Shown piece after piece: positions 1-10,930 of a DNA stretch of 64,000 nucleotides (positions within the stretch are counted from its first letter, which is position 1; each line of letters opens with the position of its first letter). The stretch is from positions 62,001 to 126,000 of the forward strand of contig CAJNDS010002561.1 of assembly GCA_905221605.1 (NCBI GenBank), given 5' to 3'. The notes under the pieces were generated by a model. That model was not told the origin of the DNA, ran no database searches, and worked only from the letters and a program-made list of their open reading frames with translations. The position numbers and the translations under genes are program-made. Origin of the DNA: Symbiodinium natans (lineage: Eukaryota; Sar; Dinophyceae; Suessiales; Symbiodiniaceae).

Positions 1-1157
1 GGGGCTGCTTCATACGTAATAAGGCTTAAATCTTAGGGCCAAAACAGTTCAGGAGCTTCGGCAGCGCCTACTCTTGCAAGGCGACTAGACGCGGAGATTC
101 GGCTTCGAGAGAAATGGCCGGTCCAGTACCACCCTGGACCAGTCGACGCCCTGATGATCACGCAAGGTACTGCGGAGTCAACGCGCTCGTTGCGGAACTC
201 GGACAACCTCCCAGCACGGACAATCAGTTCTTGCCCCTGCCCATTGCGTTCGCTAGATGAGAGGACGGCCAGCATGAGCCCATGGTCGTGCAAACAACTG
301 GAGCTTCAATGCGTCATGTCTCAAAAGGGTCAATGTCTGCAAGAAGCAAGCAGCTGGAAGGCGATGTCTGCAGCAAAGTAGCTCTGCACTCTGTGTGGCC
401 TCAGTTTCCAATGCCAGATGTGATCCGTGCCAATGGTGGAGACAGCTGGTGTATTTGCATGTGGGCCTGCAGCCAAGCACCCTGCTGCGCTTGCGAAGGA
501 AGTGTTCTTATGCGTTGTCTTGTAGACTGCTAGGCCTTTGCCCGCATGATTGAAGCAGTGGGCTGCTCAAATGTGCACCTGCGTTGCAATGCCACTGACT
601 TGGACTTCGTTCCAACCCCAGTTTCATCCCGCATCATGTGACGTCCATCATGTGTCCGCTGTTGCAGAACGTTTCAGCCCCGCCAGGTCTTGGCCAGTTA
701 CCGTGATCGAGGTGTAACAGGCCCGGGCTCATGTCGCCACTCTTGCGAAGGGATCTGCTTGTGCTCTTGCATTCTGCAACATTCTGCAACAAGGTCGGGT
801 TCATGACCTCAAAGATGCACACAGCTGCATGCGCGAGAAGTGCATGGAGGCTGCGGCAGATTGTGCTTCCAACAGACCATGCGAGCAGAGAAGAGCAAGA
901 CATGGACTGGAGGTAATAAGACCCGACCCTGGTCATGTGACTTTGCCAGCAGCTGTCTTAGCTTGGCTCGTAGGCATTCTGCAGCAGAGCCGCCGCGCAA
1001 CATCTCTGTCGAGTGTGATGGTTGTTTTTGCGAGACTTGAGGCAGAGGATCTGGGCTTCGCCGAGCTTTGAAGCTGCACCGAGCCGACCGAGTCAAAAGC
1101 GCAGAGGAGAATCCATGAGCAGGTATAGCACTTTCATAGCACCCATAGCTTGGTAGA
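1..1157. other. Left edge, no gene recognised
   Basis: Both strands carry only short open frames without recognisable motifs or consistent codon use. There is no tandem repeat, long inverted repeat or RNA gene that I can see. It may be intronic or intergenic sequence belonging to the exon-like segments that start near 1.16 kb. Confidence 0.3.
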
Positions 1158-2446
1158 GCAGATCGCAAAGGAGCTGCATGCAGACTTGCTCAAATCAACA
1201 GCTGCCCTTCGTTCGTGTGCCGAAGTTGTGGACCTCCTAGAATCTCGTCGTGCCTTAATGGCGAAATCATGCAGCACCTTCAGCCCAATCTAGACGGCTT
1301 TGGTCGGAGCAGACTTTCAGCTCCAGGCGCAGTGCGGCCTGGTTTCGCAGTCACACAACGGGGCGAGTTGGATCAGCAGTCGCAAAATCCATAAAGATAG
1401 CACGGTTCACGTGGCAGTGGTGCTCTGGTTTCAGCAACCGAGTACTTGAAAAATGGTCTTGGCTACCAGACGCATTGCCTTTCACGGACTCGCTCCTTTG
1501 TGCTTGTCTGGATGTCTTATACGTCGTCTCACCCACAGTTTTCGCAGGTCCCACCTGCACTTTTCATCTGCTCGTCAGACAGAGCGACAATGTGACCACA
1601 GGCGGATGCCCTGTTTGTTGTGCCAGTGCTGCTTCTGCGCCCTGTTGTCAGAAAATGCAGTTTCTGGCGCTCGTGGCTCAGCAGTTCCCCAACTTGCAAC
1701 ACACCTCAAGCGACATGTGCAGGATCTTTGGCAGTCTTTCGCTGTGGTCTTGAAGTTAAGCAGCCAGAAACACTCCTGAAATCTGGCCGTTGCCCTCATG
1801 ATGCCACATGGCGCATGCCAGCGCCGTGAGCTGAGTGCCAATCCCATTGTCGACAGACTGATGCGGTGTGGGCCGTCAGCCCTGCGAATGGGCTTGAGCG
1901 CTCATGTTCAGGCTTTGCGGCTTTGCCGGCTGTCAGGTTCCAAGAACCTGGGTGGCCGATCCGTCTGCGCTCTCTGACGTCGATGCCACATACTGTACTC
2001 CAAACATGCCAGTTGTACGTGCAAACAGGTTGCTCTTCGTGGCCCCTGCGCATGCTGCCCATAAAGGGTCATGACCTTGGGTTGCACATGCTGCCTGCAG
2101 CCTCTTATAAGACTGCTTCGGATCACTCTTTGCAGAATGTACTTAAATGTTTCAGGTTTGTCAACCCGCTGCGCCACTACAATGAGAGTTCTCGCCAAAT
2201 CGTACGCTGCCTTCAAGCTGGCAGTTGAAGCGTCGAGACCAGGGAAACTCTTGCTGATGCTTGCTGGCAGGGCTTCGTCCTCGACATTGAGGGCAGCGAA
2301 TCTGCACAGGAGGTGGTCGATGCGGTCGAGGAGATGTGTCTTGATATGTCTTGTATAAGCATGCCCATGCTGCCGAGCATCCAGGAAGACAGGCTATCAA
2401 CGCTATCAGAGCCACGCGGGGGGAAGTGCAGATATAAGCAAGCAAA
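1158..2446 (+). CDS. Exon-like segments of an unrecognised gene
   Basis: Three stretches read like exons on the plus strand. About 1158-1280 encodes an amphipathic, helix-prone piece containing KELHADLLKSTAAL and EVVDLLESRRALM. About 2172-2250 contains AKSYAAFKLAVEASRPG. About 2264-2445 contains VLDIEGSESAQEVVDAVEEM in another frame, so an intron or indel must separate the last two. The composition (E, L, A, K rich, without the Cys/Trp/Arg bias of random frames) favours coding. The SYAAFK and EVVDAVEEM pieces resemble the regulatory region of plant callose synthases, but they lie upstream of the N-terminal exons of the glucan synthase at 10.6 kb. They are therefore out of order for that gene and may belong to another one. 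Function unknown; exon limits are guesses. Confidence 0.25.
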
Positions 2447-5400
2447 TCGTTACTGCCTCGGTTGCTCGTGGCTCGAGACCATAGGATCGATTAAGTAGGA
2501 CAGTGTCAAATCATGCGTTCTAGAAGAGTGTTGCCACGTTGGTAGCGTCTTCCACCACGCAGCACGCCAGCACACAACTCACCGATGATTCTTTTGAGTC
2601 AAGCTGCACAACCACAGCCCAAACTTCAGCCAAGTACTTGTCACAGTACATCTGCGAGTGACCGGATCGCAGTCATAGCATCTGAGCGGCTCCACGGTCG
2701 GATCGCATTGTGAAGCCGCTTTGCGATGAAAGCAATCTCTTCCAATTGAAGTCCGCCCCTAGGGCCCTCACTCCAGACCAAGGTGCAGCATGTCTTGCCG
2801 GCTACGGCCGGCACTTGTGGCATGTGTTCTCGTCTCGGTGCCGCTGCTGCACTGCGAGATCTTGCTGGACCGGCCAGATTCGCAGTACAAGGCGGCCACA
2901 CATGCCCATGCAAGCTTCAGCTGGCTTCGTGGAAGCATGTGCTGTATGGGGTTCGCAGGGCAATTCATCAAACTGCACGAAGCTATTTGCCGCTTGGTCT
3001 GACAGGCCAGATAAGCACTCTCCACATTCTGCAGAGTCTGTGTTCCGTGCTGCCCTGTGTTGATTTCTTTGTTGGGTGACAAAGCAATGTAACAGCTGAG
3101 CTGATGCAGGCAACATCTAAAATCACGGGTCAAGAGAGCAGCCCTAGACATTTTTATACTTCCACTTCCGGGCTAGGCTTTCTTGCTGCCAGGCTATGAT
3201 AACTTCCCATTGGCAGGGCTTACTTTGTGGCAGCGTAGCCATTGAGACTAGGCTCGATCCCTCCGCTTTTGGAACGAACCGGTGCGCTGCAGGTGCGCGC
3301 ACCTTTCACCTGGTGCGAGGAAGAAACACGGGGATAAACAATGGTCATAGTCGGGGCTTCACGGGGCTTAGAATTGGGGACCCGAGAGTTGTACAAGCAG
3401 CTCATGACGCAGAAAGGGCAGAAATAAGTACCAACCCCCTCTGCACACCTGCAAAAGCAAAAAGGGAGACGAACAGAAGCGAAGAGTTGTTTGTTTCTTG
3501 TTGTCGTTCTCCGTCTCTTGCTTTCTTCTCCTTGGCGCGTCCACTCCAAGCTGCTCTCAGAGCTGCGTGGCAACAGCCCAAGAAGGGTGTCGCTTGCGTC
3601 TCCTTTTTTTGAGGCGCTCCTCTCGAAATTTGGCGTTGAGCAGTTCTCTGCGTTTCCGAGGTTGCGACCCCGCCCTTCGATGCAGGAACCAAGGTCCACG
3701 GCCTGAATGCAGGAATTCATCCCAGGACTGTGGCTGAGTTTTCAATGCTCTTGCATGACCGAGTAAATGATGACCTGATGTGCCTTTGCAGTGCAGTGGC
3801 CGCAGGAACCAGGACTCAAAAGCAGATATGCTCTCGATACGGGCTATCTATTATGAGCCGCGTCCTGTCGGGTGTCCGGCTCGGCTGAGATTCTGTGACA
3901 GGGTAGTTTGGGGAGGTTTGCGGGGGCTGCGTCGCAGCTGCTCCTAAGGTTGAGCCCGGGCCTGGACAATGATCTCTACACTGCGGCTTTCAGCAACATG
4001 CATGAGCGCGACTTGTACATCATGCGGCCCCTCGGTGCCTATTTAGCTCGAACCCGAAGGTGTCTCACATGATATAGTTGTTTCGAAGCCCTGTACAGTT
4101 CAGCAAGTAGCTCAGTTGGTTGCGCTTGGCGTTACGGTTGTAAGTTGTGTGTTGCATCTCCAGCCAAGGAATATTCTCCATGCGAATGCTGTCAGGATTG
4201 CGCCTTGGGACTCGGATCAAAACCATTCTGCCTTCTTGCGGGCCTGCAAAAAGTATGGAATGTGCCCTGGCTAGTAATTTCAAGCAGCATTGGTGTCGCA
4301 GCACGTTTTTGCGACTAACCTGACACCAATACTGGGCCAGCACAGGTATGTGATCCCGACCTTTGACCTGGGCTATTTCATGTCCACCGAAGCAAGGCCT
4401 AGCCTGAGATGAGTGCAACTGCTGAGCGCAGAGAGTTCGATAGTCCTGTGAGGATGTCTCCTTTCAGCAAGAGGCAGGCCGAGGTATGGAAGGGCTTCCA
4501 GAAGTTCTTGCATCAGGCGGGGTATAGCGAGAGTGAAGTACATAACAAGGGGAAACGAAGAACAAGAAAAAAGGAAAAGTGAGAGTGCGAGTGCGAGTGC
4601 GAGACCGCCCGCCATCCCCAAACCTGTCATAAGAAGAGAAAGCAGAAGAGGAGAGCGGTCTAGAGTGAGGAATGCATACATGTGGGATGTGCGGCATGGG
4701 GGGGTTTGTCGTCCTCCCGGTGCAACAGCTGTCACAACAGAGCCCCGAAGCTGGATGCTATGTGAGATTATCCCCCAGATGTTTTGCCCAGCTTGGTAGC
4801 GCAGCCTGGCAGCTGGGCAGGGCCTTGGGGCTGGTTGCTGTTGTGTTGGGCAGTCCGTGTTTTGCATAGTGTTGGGCTGTCAATGTCTTCTCCTTCCTTG
4901 GCAAGGGCTTGCCGGTCGCATGCGTTGAGCTTGTGCCACACAGGCACGGAATGGCACAGAAGCGATCTCGGCTAACTCTCGCGGTCGCGTTTTCCGCGTG
5001 ATTGTGTTTCACGCTAACGACCTGGACAGACCATCGGGCCGCGCTGGGTGGTCAGGGAGTGCCCTCTGCGTAGAATAAGAAGAAGAGCTCCCAATGTTCA
5101 CTGCTGCTTGCAAGTCTAGGGAGTCGATGGGGTGGCAAACTGGGAGTGTATGTTGCAAGTATCGGGAGGCTTGCAGGCTCCGGGCTAGTGAAGTGTAATG
5201 CCGAAGATCAGGCCCCGCTCGCCTGACCCTCAAGGTTCCGCATCGCTGCATGAAACAGCGACGAACCCGTCCTTCTGTCTTCTCTCGGGCCAAAGCGGTT
5301 ACACCTCCCCCGCGGTTGGGGTTCAGTGCGGGCGACTGAAGGAGGAAATGCGAGACCAAAAGTAAGAGCATCGAAGTGGGTTCTAGTTGCTTTCTCGAGC

Positions 5401-5490
5401 CTCCCGCCAGCAACAGAAGTAAAAGAACGCCAGATGACAACAGACTAGTGAGACAAGGTGGTTGCTCTGCACGTTCCCGTGCCAGGCACT
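2447..5490. other. No gene recognised
   Basis: About 3 kb with no convincing exon. It includes a pyrimidine-rich stretch near 3490-3620 and a short GAGTGC run near 4578-4603. Open frames here are short and conflict between strands. It is probably intron or spacer. Confidence 0.3.
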
Positions 5491-5494
5491 TCAG

Positions 5495-8400
5495 GATGCT
5501 GCAGAAGCCGAAGAGCTGCTCCTCATGTGGACCATCAACTTCGGGCTCAATCTCAACGAAACAACAGATCAAGGTCCACGGTCAATTTCTATCCTGTCAG
5601 ACATCCGTGATGCAGCTCGGAGAGATCCGATTCGGGCAATTGAACAAACATGTCTGATAAACCGATAAACCGATAAACCTCTCTGGGCAGATCAGCCCTT
5701 GGTTTGCCTCTTCTAAGGAGTATTTCCAGATGCTGCGCGTCATCCGATCAGCTCAGTGGCTCCAGGAGTGTGGGCCGGCAAGAGCTTCCTGCACTGGAGA
5801 TCGCTTCAAACGACCACTAGGCTGTGCTGCTTACTTTCTGTTCCCTTGCTTCAGGGGTGAGACCATGCGCTTCAGGTCCTTTTGGAGTACCTTAAGCCCC
5901 TGACCTATCCCAACTTGTCTGCCAGATCTGCAGCGCATAGGGGGCTCTAGGCCTTCTCAAAATTCCCCGTAGCACGCCTTAAATATGTCCTGTGGCCGTG
6001 TGGCTTTGTGATGGCCCGCAAAAGTGTTAAAAAACCCTTCAAGCCCAGAGTTCTTCAAGGGGTGCCAAAATGCTTCGTAAGCGAAGCTCAACATCGAACC
6101 CTTGTTGCTGTTATCTGGAAGGTGTGCCGCTGTTATTGGACACGACCATGCGACAAGATAACATCGGGTGGTATCTTGGGTTTGCTGTGCCTTGGGCACA
6201 CACTCGGACCGACTAAGCTCACGGTGTAGTGTTGCAGGCAACCATGCCAACATGCTCTTGATTCTCTGTATGACTTGAACCTTAGGAAACTGTGTGGGGA
6301 ACATGGCCGGTAGATGAGCTGTCGCTGCGTATCGACGAGAAGACCTTTAACCACCTTCGGCCGATGGGAGCTTTCGATGCCTGGATCGTCCAGTCCCAGC
6401 CTCCCACCAGTCGACAGGGACAGACGGACCTGGAGCAACAGCTGAAGTGGTTCAATGTAACCTAGTCGCAACAGAAGAAGAAGTGTGTATGGTGATCAGC
6501 TTTTGATAGAGTTCAGTTGTCCTGCTCGTGTTTTCCTCGCGCCTGAGGCCACCATAGCAGAGAGCCACAACGAATTTGCCTGGCATGATCTTTCAACCCA
6601 GACGTTAAGCAACCCCGCGGGTGATCTGCTGGAAGGCTGTGACCCAGGTGGCCACGCGAGAAACCAAATAGCTTAAGAGTCTTAATCCTCGCTCGTTGTT
6701 CCGGTTTCTGCTCGGATGAGCTTCTCAGTGGCCACAGGCATTGGGTGCACGTATCCAACGCAGAAGCTGGTCATTTCACAGTTTGGCTTTGCAGCCGAAG
6801 CACCAATGTATGGCTCGGTACCTCGGTTGCTTTACGCTAGGCTGGAACCAGGGTGGGGCGGTAGCTGAAGTCAGGAGGTTACAGCTCAGCCACTTCAGAA
6901 GAGCCGCCTGCTTGCAGAGGCTGCCAGGGGGTGATAGTTGCAGGGATCATTGATCACCGATGAATCCTGTCGTGCGACAGGTTCAGGTGTCATGAAGGTG
7001 CAGTGGCAGGCAATGTGACATGCCCTCCCAATGGCCCAACCAGAGTGGAGGACACAACGCTTGTTTAGAGCTGCCTGGCAGAGGCCAGCAACAGGTGGGA
7101 GCTCAGAAGGGAAGCCAGGAAGCGAACGTCAGCTTGATTATTTTGGCACTTAGCGCAGCACCCAGGTGAACGAGATGGTGGACGCTGGCTTGCAGCAACA
7201 GCTGACAGGCCGCTTGATTGCAAAAGCTTAAGCCTGTCCAGCATTTGCACATTTGCACTTCTGGGTGGTGACTGGATCTGGACACCCAAGGAGAGCTTTA
7301 CAAAGGTCTCGTGCGCCTGGACAGCTGTGCAGAAGCTGGTGTGGTGATCGACGAGTGGGTTGACGACTGGGGCCGCTCAGAAGTCCTCGGTTGTCCTGGC
7401 AGCGTATTTCAGCATCCGCACACTGGGCCTTGTGACGAAGTCCGGCCGGGCCGTACTATTCACCACGAGTGGTTCGGCCTGAATGGGCAGTACACCTTCC
7501 TCAGCTTTCACTGCCTCGATCCACGCTTTCACAGAGAGCACCCATCCAAATCGGAAGGGGACACGGTTGGTGCGAATGGCTTCCGCTTTGATGCCATGCC
7601 GGAGCCGGCAATAGAGGAGCAGATATGGAATCTCCTACCAGGCGGCTACTGTGTGACTTGCTGGACAGCTGTCAGCTTGTTTCTTTCTTTTTCGTCTGTG
7701 GCGGGTCGGAAGAGGGCACAGAGAGAGGCGCAGCCATGAGCAGCAACTATGCCTTTTATGACACGAGAAGATGCCCCAAGCCGGGCTTTTGCCCTTGGCC
7801 CTTGTTTTGTTTTTCCCTTGACACCGCCCTTTGCGCTGCCAACTCGCTGCTAAGGCTGTGATGCACGAAAGCTTGTGGCTTCTGGGTCTGAACTTCGCCT
7901 TGTTTTTCTGTGGGGCTGCGCTGGAAGTCTTCTACTGGTGCAAGTGCTGTTGTTTCCGCTGCCCGGTCGATTTTGGAGGGGCTAGTTGCCTTGCAGATTG
8001 CAGAGGGATGCTGCTTATGCCTCGTTCCGTGAGGCAAGCTCGTTGCTCCCCCGAGATCCCGGCTTCCGTCCCAAGCTCGTGCTGCAATTGATGGTCAGGC
8101 GGCCTCTGCAAAGCTGCAGATCGCATGTCTTTCACAATATCTTTTTTGTTGGCTCGAAACAATCTTGTGGCCAACGCAGGCACTGCTCGAGGCAGAAGTA
8201 GCTTCCAGGCGGGTTCCCGGCACACATCCTCATTGGAGCGTCTGGGTGCAGTAGACTTGCTGCTGCTGTCGCAAAAAATATCATGACATGCGTCAGGACT
8301 CCAGATGCCATCGAGCTGGGGCGATTTCAGGAGTTGAGATCTGACGTGCCGGATGACAATAACATCGTCAAGGCCTGGCCTTCTTAGTCTGATGTGCTGC

Positions 8401-8650
8401 TTAAATCTGCTTGGATTGTTGTGCTGGAGTGCGGAGGCAGAAACGCACTTGATCCTCCCGGATGAGATGTCAAAAGGGGCTGCGGAGGCCCTTCCGCCAA
8501 GCCAGGCCGTGTTCAGGAGAGATGCGGCTTGTAACGCTTTGGTCGCCTGGGAAGGTCATCATCTGCATGACAGCAAGCGTGGTCCGCGAGGGCAAGGTGC
8601 AGTTCACGACAGAGACCCTGCGTCACAGAGCGGCAATGCATGTATGTAGA
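5495..8650 (+). CDS. Exon-like segments of an unrecognised multi-exon gene
   Basis: Several plus-strand pieces have protein-like composition and some start after an AG|G acceptor. One at 5497-5668 follows CTTCAG|G and contains ELLLMWTINFGLNLNETTDQ, ending in TAA. One at about 6303-6467 contains VDELSLRIDEKTFNHLRPMG. One at about 6520-6676 contains RVFLAPEATIAESHNEF. The longest, about 7290-7700, contains VVIDEWVDDWGRSEVLG and GLNGQYTFLSFHCLDPRFH. A hydrophobic piece at 7860-7950 contains LWLLGLNFALFF. Near 8548-8645 lies KVIICMTASVVREGKVQFTT. I recognise no family. They could be one gene, or the far N-terminal part of the glucan synthase downstream. Codon use agrees with the plus-strand exons to the right. 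Confidence 0.3.
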
Positions 8651-10616
8651 GGATTCGCATCCTGGTTTTCAGCTTCTCTATGTGTTTTCGCTAGATGCCG
8701 GTTGCTGCCACTTGGGGTCTAGCGTAAGCATTCGTTCGGCATGGAGGGCACAGCAAGGATAATGTGCTTTCGCCACCCTAAGCCCTGCCAAAACCCCTTG
8801 CGCTTCAATGCTGGGTGACTTCGCAAAAGAGCCAGTTGGAGGTGATGAAAGGACGCATCGCGAACATGCCTTTGGACTCAGAAGTTAGGTATGCGCAAGC
8901 TGGGGGCTGAATCTGTGCAACATCGAGTGCCGGTGAAGAACTCTCCTGCGCGGCTGGCTGACTCCCCAACCGTTAGTTTGTCGCTCCCGAGCCCCGAGAG
9001 TGATCAATTCGTGTGGAGTCGAGATCCTCGGGGCTTGTACAAATCGCCTGGCTATGGCTAGGACCTCATTTGGTTGGTTTGCTGCAGTCTGAGTGCTGGA
9101 GAGTGTGGACGCCGAAGGTCCTTGAGAATGCCAGAGGGTGACGGCGGTTACACGGCACCCCCAACTTTTCTCCGGAGCTATGGGGTCTTCCAAAGTAGCG
9201 AGTGAGCAAAAAACGGTGCTTGAAATGGGTGGGGGGAGAGGGGGGAGGGGAGAGATGGGGGGCAAATCAGCTCTTCTTCCGCCACTAGAGGAGAAGGCGG
9301 TCTCACCTTTGTGAAGCTGTCGAGTTGGTACTTCGAAAGGTACCAGAGAGTTCTTGAGCGTGCGGCTTTTCAGAGATACGGCTGCTGTCTTTGCTCCCTC
9401 GCAGTCTTTGGTTTTTCTGTCCCAGCTGCAGCAATGAGCTCAACCAATCCCAGGTTTCTTTGCAGAGGCGCATGTCAAGACCCAATGCCGGCGCTTGAAG
9501 CTGCAGGTGCGCGGCCTTGCGGGTGGCCGTTGTGTGTGTGTGTGTGCGCGCGCGCACGTGCTGCCGCAGCTCATTTCCCAACCAGTATTATGTCAGCCTT
9601 AGAATCTGTGAACTGACGTGGATTGTGGAGACACTTCTGGAATTCTTTAGGAAACAAGAAGCTGCCACATGCTGTTCAGGTTGAGGCCGAAGGGCTCGCG
9701 CTGGATGCTGAATTCACTGGGCCTGGGCGCTTGTCGCGAGAGGAATGCATCAGCAGAGCACGGGCCTGATGCAATCACATTTGACTTGCACGTTTCGTCC
9801 ACAGCGGCGTGCGCGACCAAGGCCATGATAAACATCCACGCTCGCGTGTTGGAGGGTTACTTTGTGCAGGGCGCTCAAAAGTGTTGTCTTGCCTGGGGAT
9901 GCGGGTGATTTGTTGTGATGCTGGCATATGCTGGCTCCCTGAAACCTGTGGTGTCTGAGGTGGCTGGAAGCACAGCGGGACTTGAGAAACAAGGAGAAGC
10001 GGCTGAAAGCCATGCTCGGCACTCCGCAGTCTAAACGGCCTCCTTGGATGTTGTTTGCAGAAGCTGCACCTTGGCCTTAACCTGCGCATCCGTTCAGGAA
10101 AATGACGTTTGAGAGCCGTCCTGCAAAGGCAACCCTCCGTGTCGTGGAGAGCTTGTCAGAGCACGCCCTGTACGAGCCTCTGATGGCCTCTGCATTGGTG
10201 TCTTTATCTACATTCTCCGCAGTGGCCAATGTGCCAGGCACTCGCCAGAGTTCATCTCCATGATCTTCCACGGCATGCGTTGGACGGATGCGCTCTCTGA
10301 TGACAGCGCAGCTTGGCCTGGCTTGCGTAGTGCGCCTTGAAGGTGCCTCGGTGTCTCTGCCGTGTCTTCTGTATCCATGCGCAGACGGCACTTTCATTGT
10401 ATTCTTCTGCGGCTAAGCTGCTAAGGCCTTCCTGCCTGACCTTGTTCGTTTCGCGGTGGAGACTTTGCACCTATAGTCTGTACCATGTGTCGCATCTCAT
10501 GAATGAACCTGTGAAATGGGCGCCTTCTGGAAATCTGCTTCGTTACACTCTCCTTGCAGTTTCTGTCTGCTTTCGTCTCTCGGTGCCTGTTGCACAGCCT
10601 GGCCAAGCCGCCCCAG
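8651..10616. other. Mostly intron or spacer, with one or two possible exons
   Basis: One likely exon follows TTCAG at about 9682-9770 and contains EAEGLALDAEFTGPGRLSRE. Another possible one lies near 10100-10235 (RVVESLSEHALYEPLM). A purine run lies near 9228-9262 and a short TG/CG run near 9531-9556. If the glucan synthase gene starts further upstream than annotated, its first exons should be here. Confidence 0.25.
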
Positions 10617-10930
10617 GACTATGACGCACTTCACTCTGGAGTGGATGCCATGCGCAAGAACACCAATCCGTTCACCGGAGGTATCAACTTCGATGACCCT
10701 CGTCGTGCAAAGAATCCTCAATGGCTTTCCTGAGCTAGAACGCAGTGGGTTGCACATGCTTACGCAACAAGAAAGCAGTTTGTGGGGAGGACTTAAACGA
10801 TCTGGGCGAAGCGCGAGCTCCAGTTGATGTCAACACGGTGCAGAAGACTTTCCTGGAATCTTCGACTCCTGGCCGCACTCTGCAAATTCCAAGAATGGCA
10901 GCTGGATCAGCTGATGCGGAACCCTGAAAT
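10617..10930 (+). other. Glucan synthase: probable N-terminal cytoplasmic exons
   Basis: After CCCCAG|G at 10616 the frame reads DYDALHSGVDAMRKNT and INFDDPRRAKN. This is the sort of sequence that precedes the YDD(L/F)NE(Y/F)FW motif of callose synthases. A second piece near 10790-10870 contains VNTVQKTFLES, resembling the KTF-E-RSW segment that precedes the first membrane block. The frame after KTFLES is not clean, so a base error or unusual splice is possible. Confidence 0.4.

Noticed and set aside
2172-2446. Treating the segment as the regulatory region of the glucan synthase
   Set aside because: The resemblance to SYASFK and EVV--L--ML segments is short. It lies upstream of exons that should precede it, so the order is wrong for this gene.
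7290-7700. Assigning the long exon-like frame at 7.3 kb to a named family
   Set aside because: The sequence reads as protein but I could not match it to a family with confidence, so no function is given.
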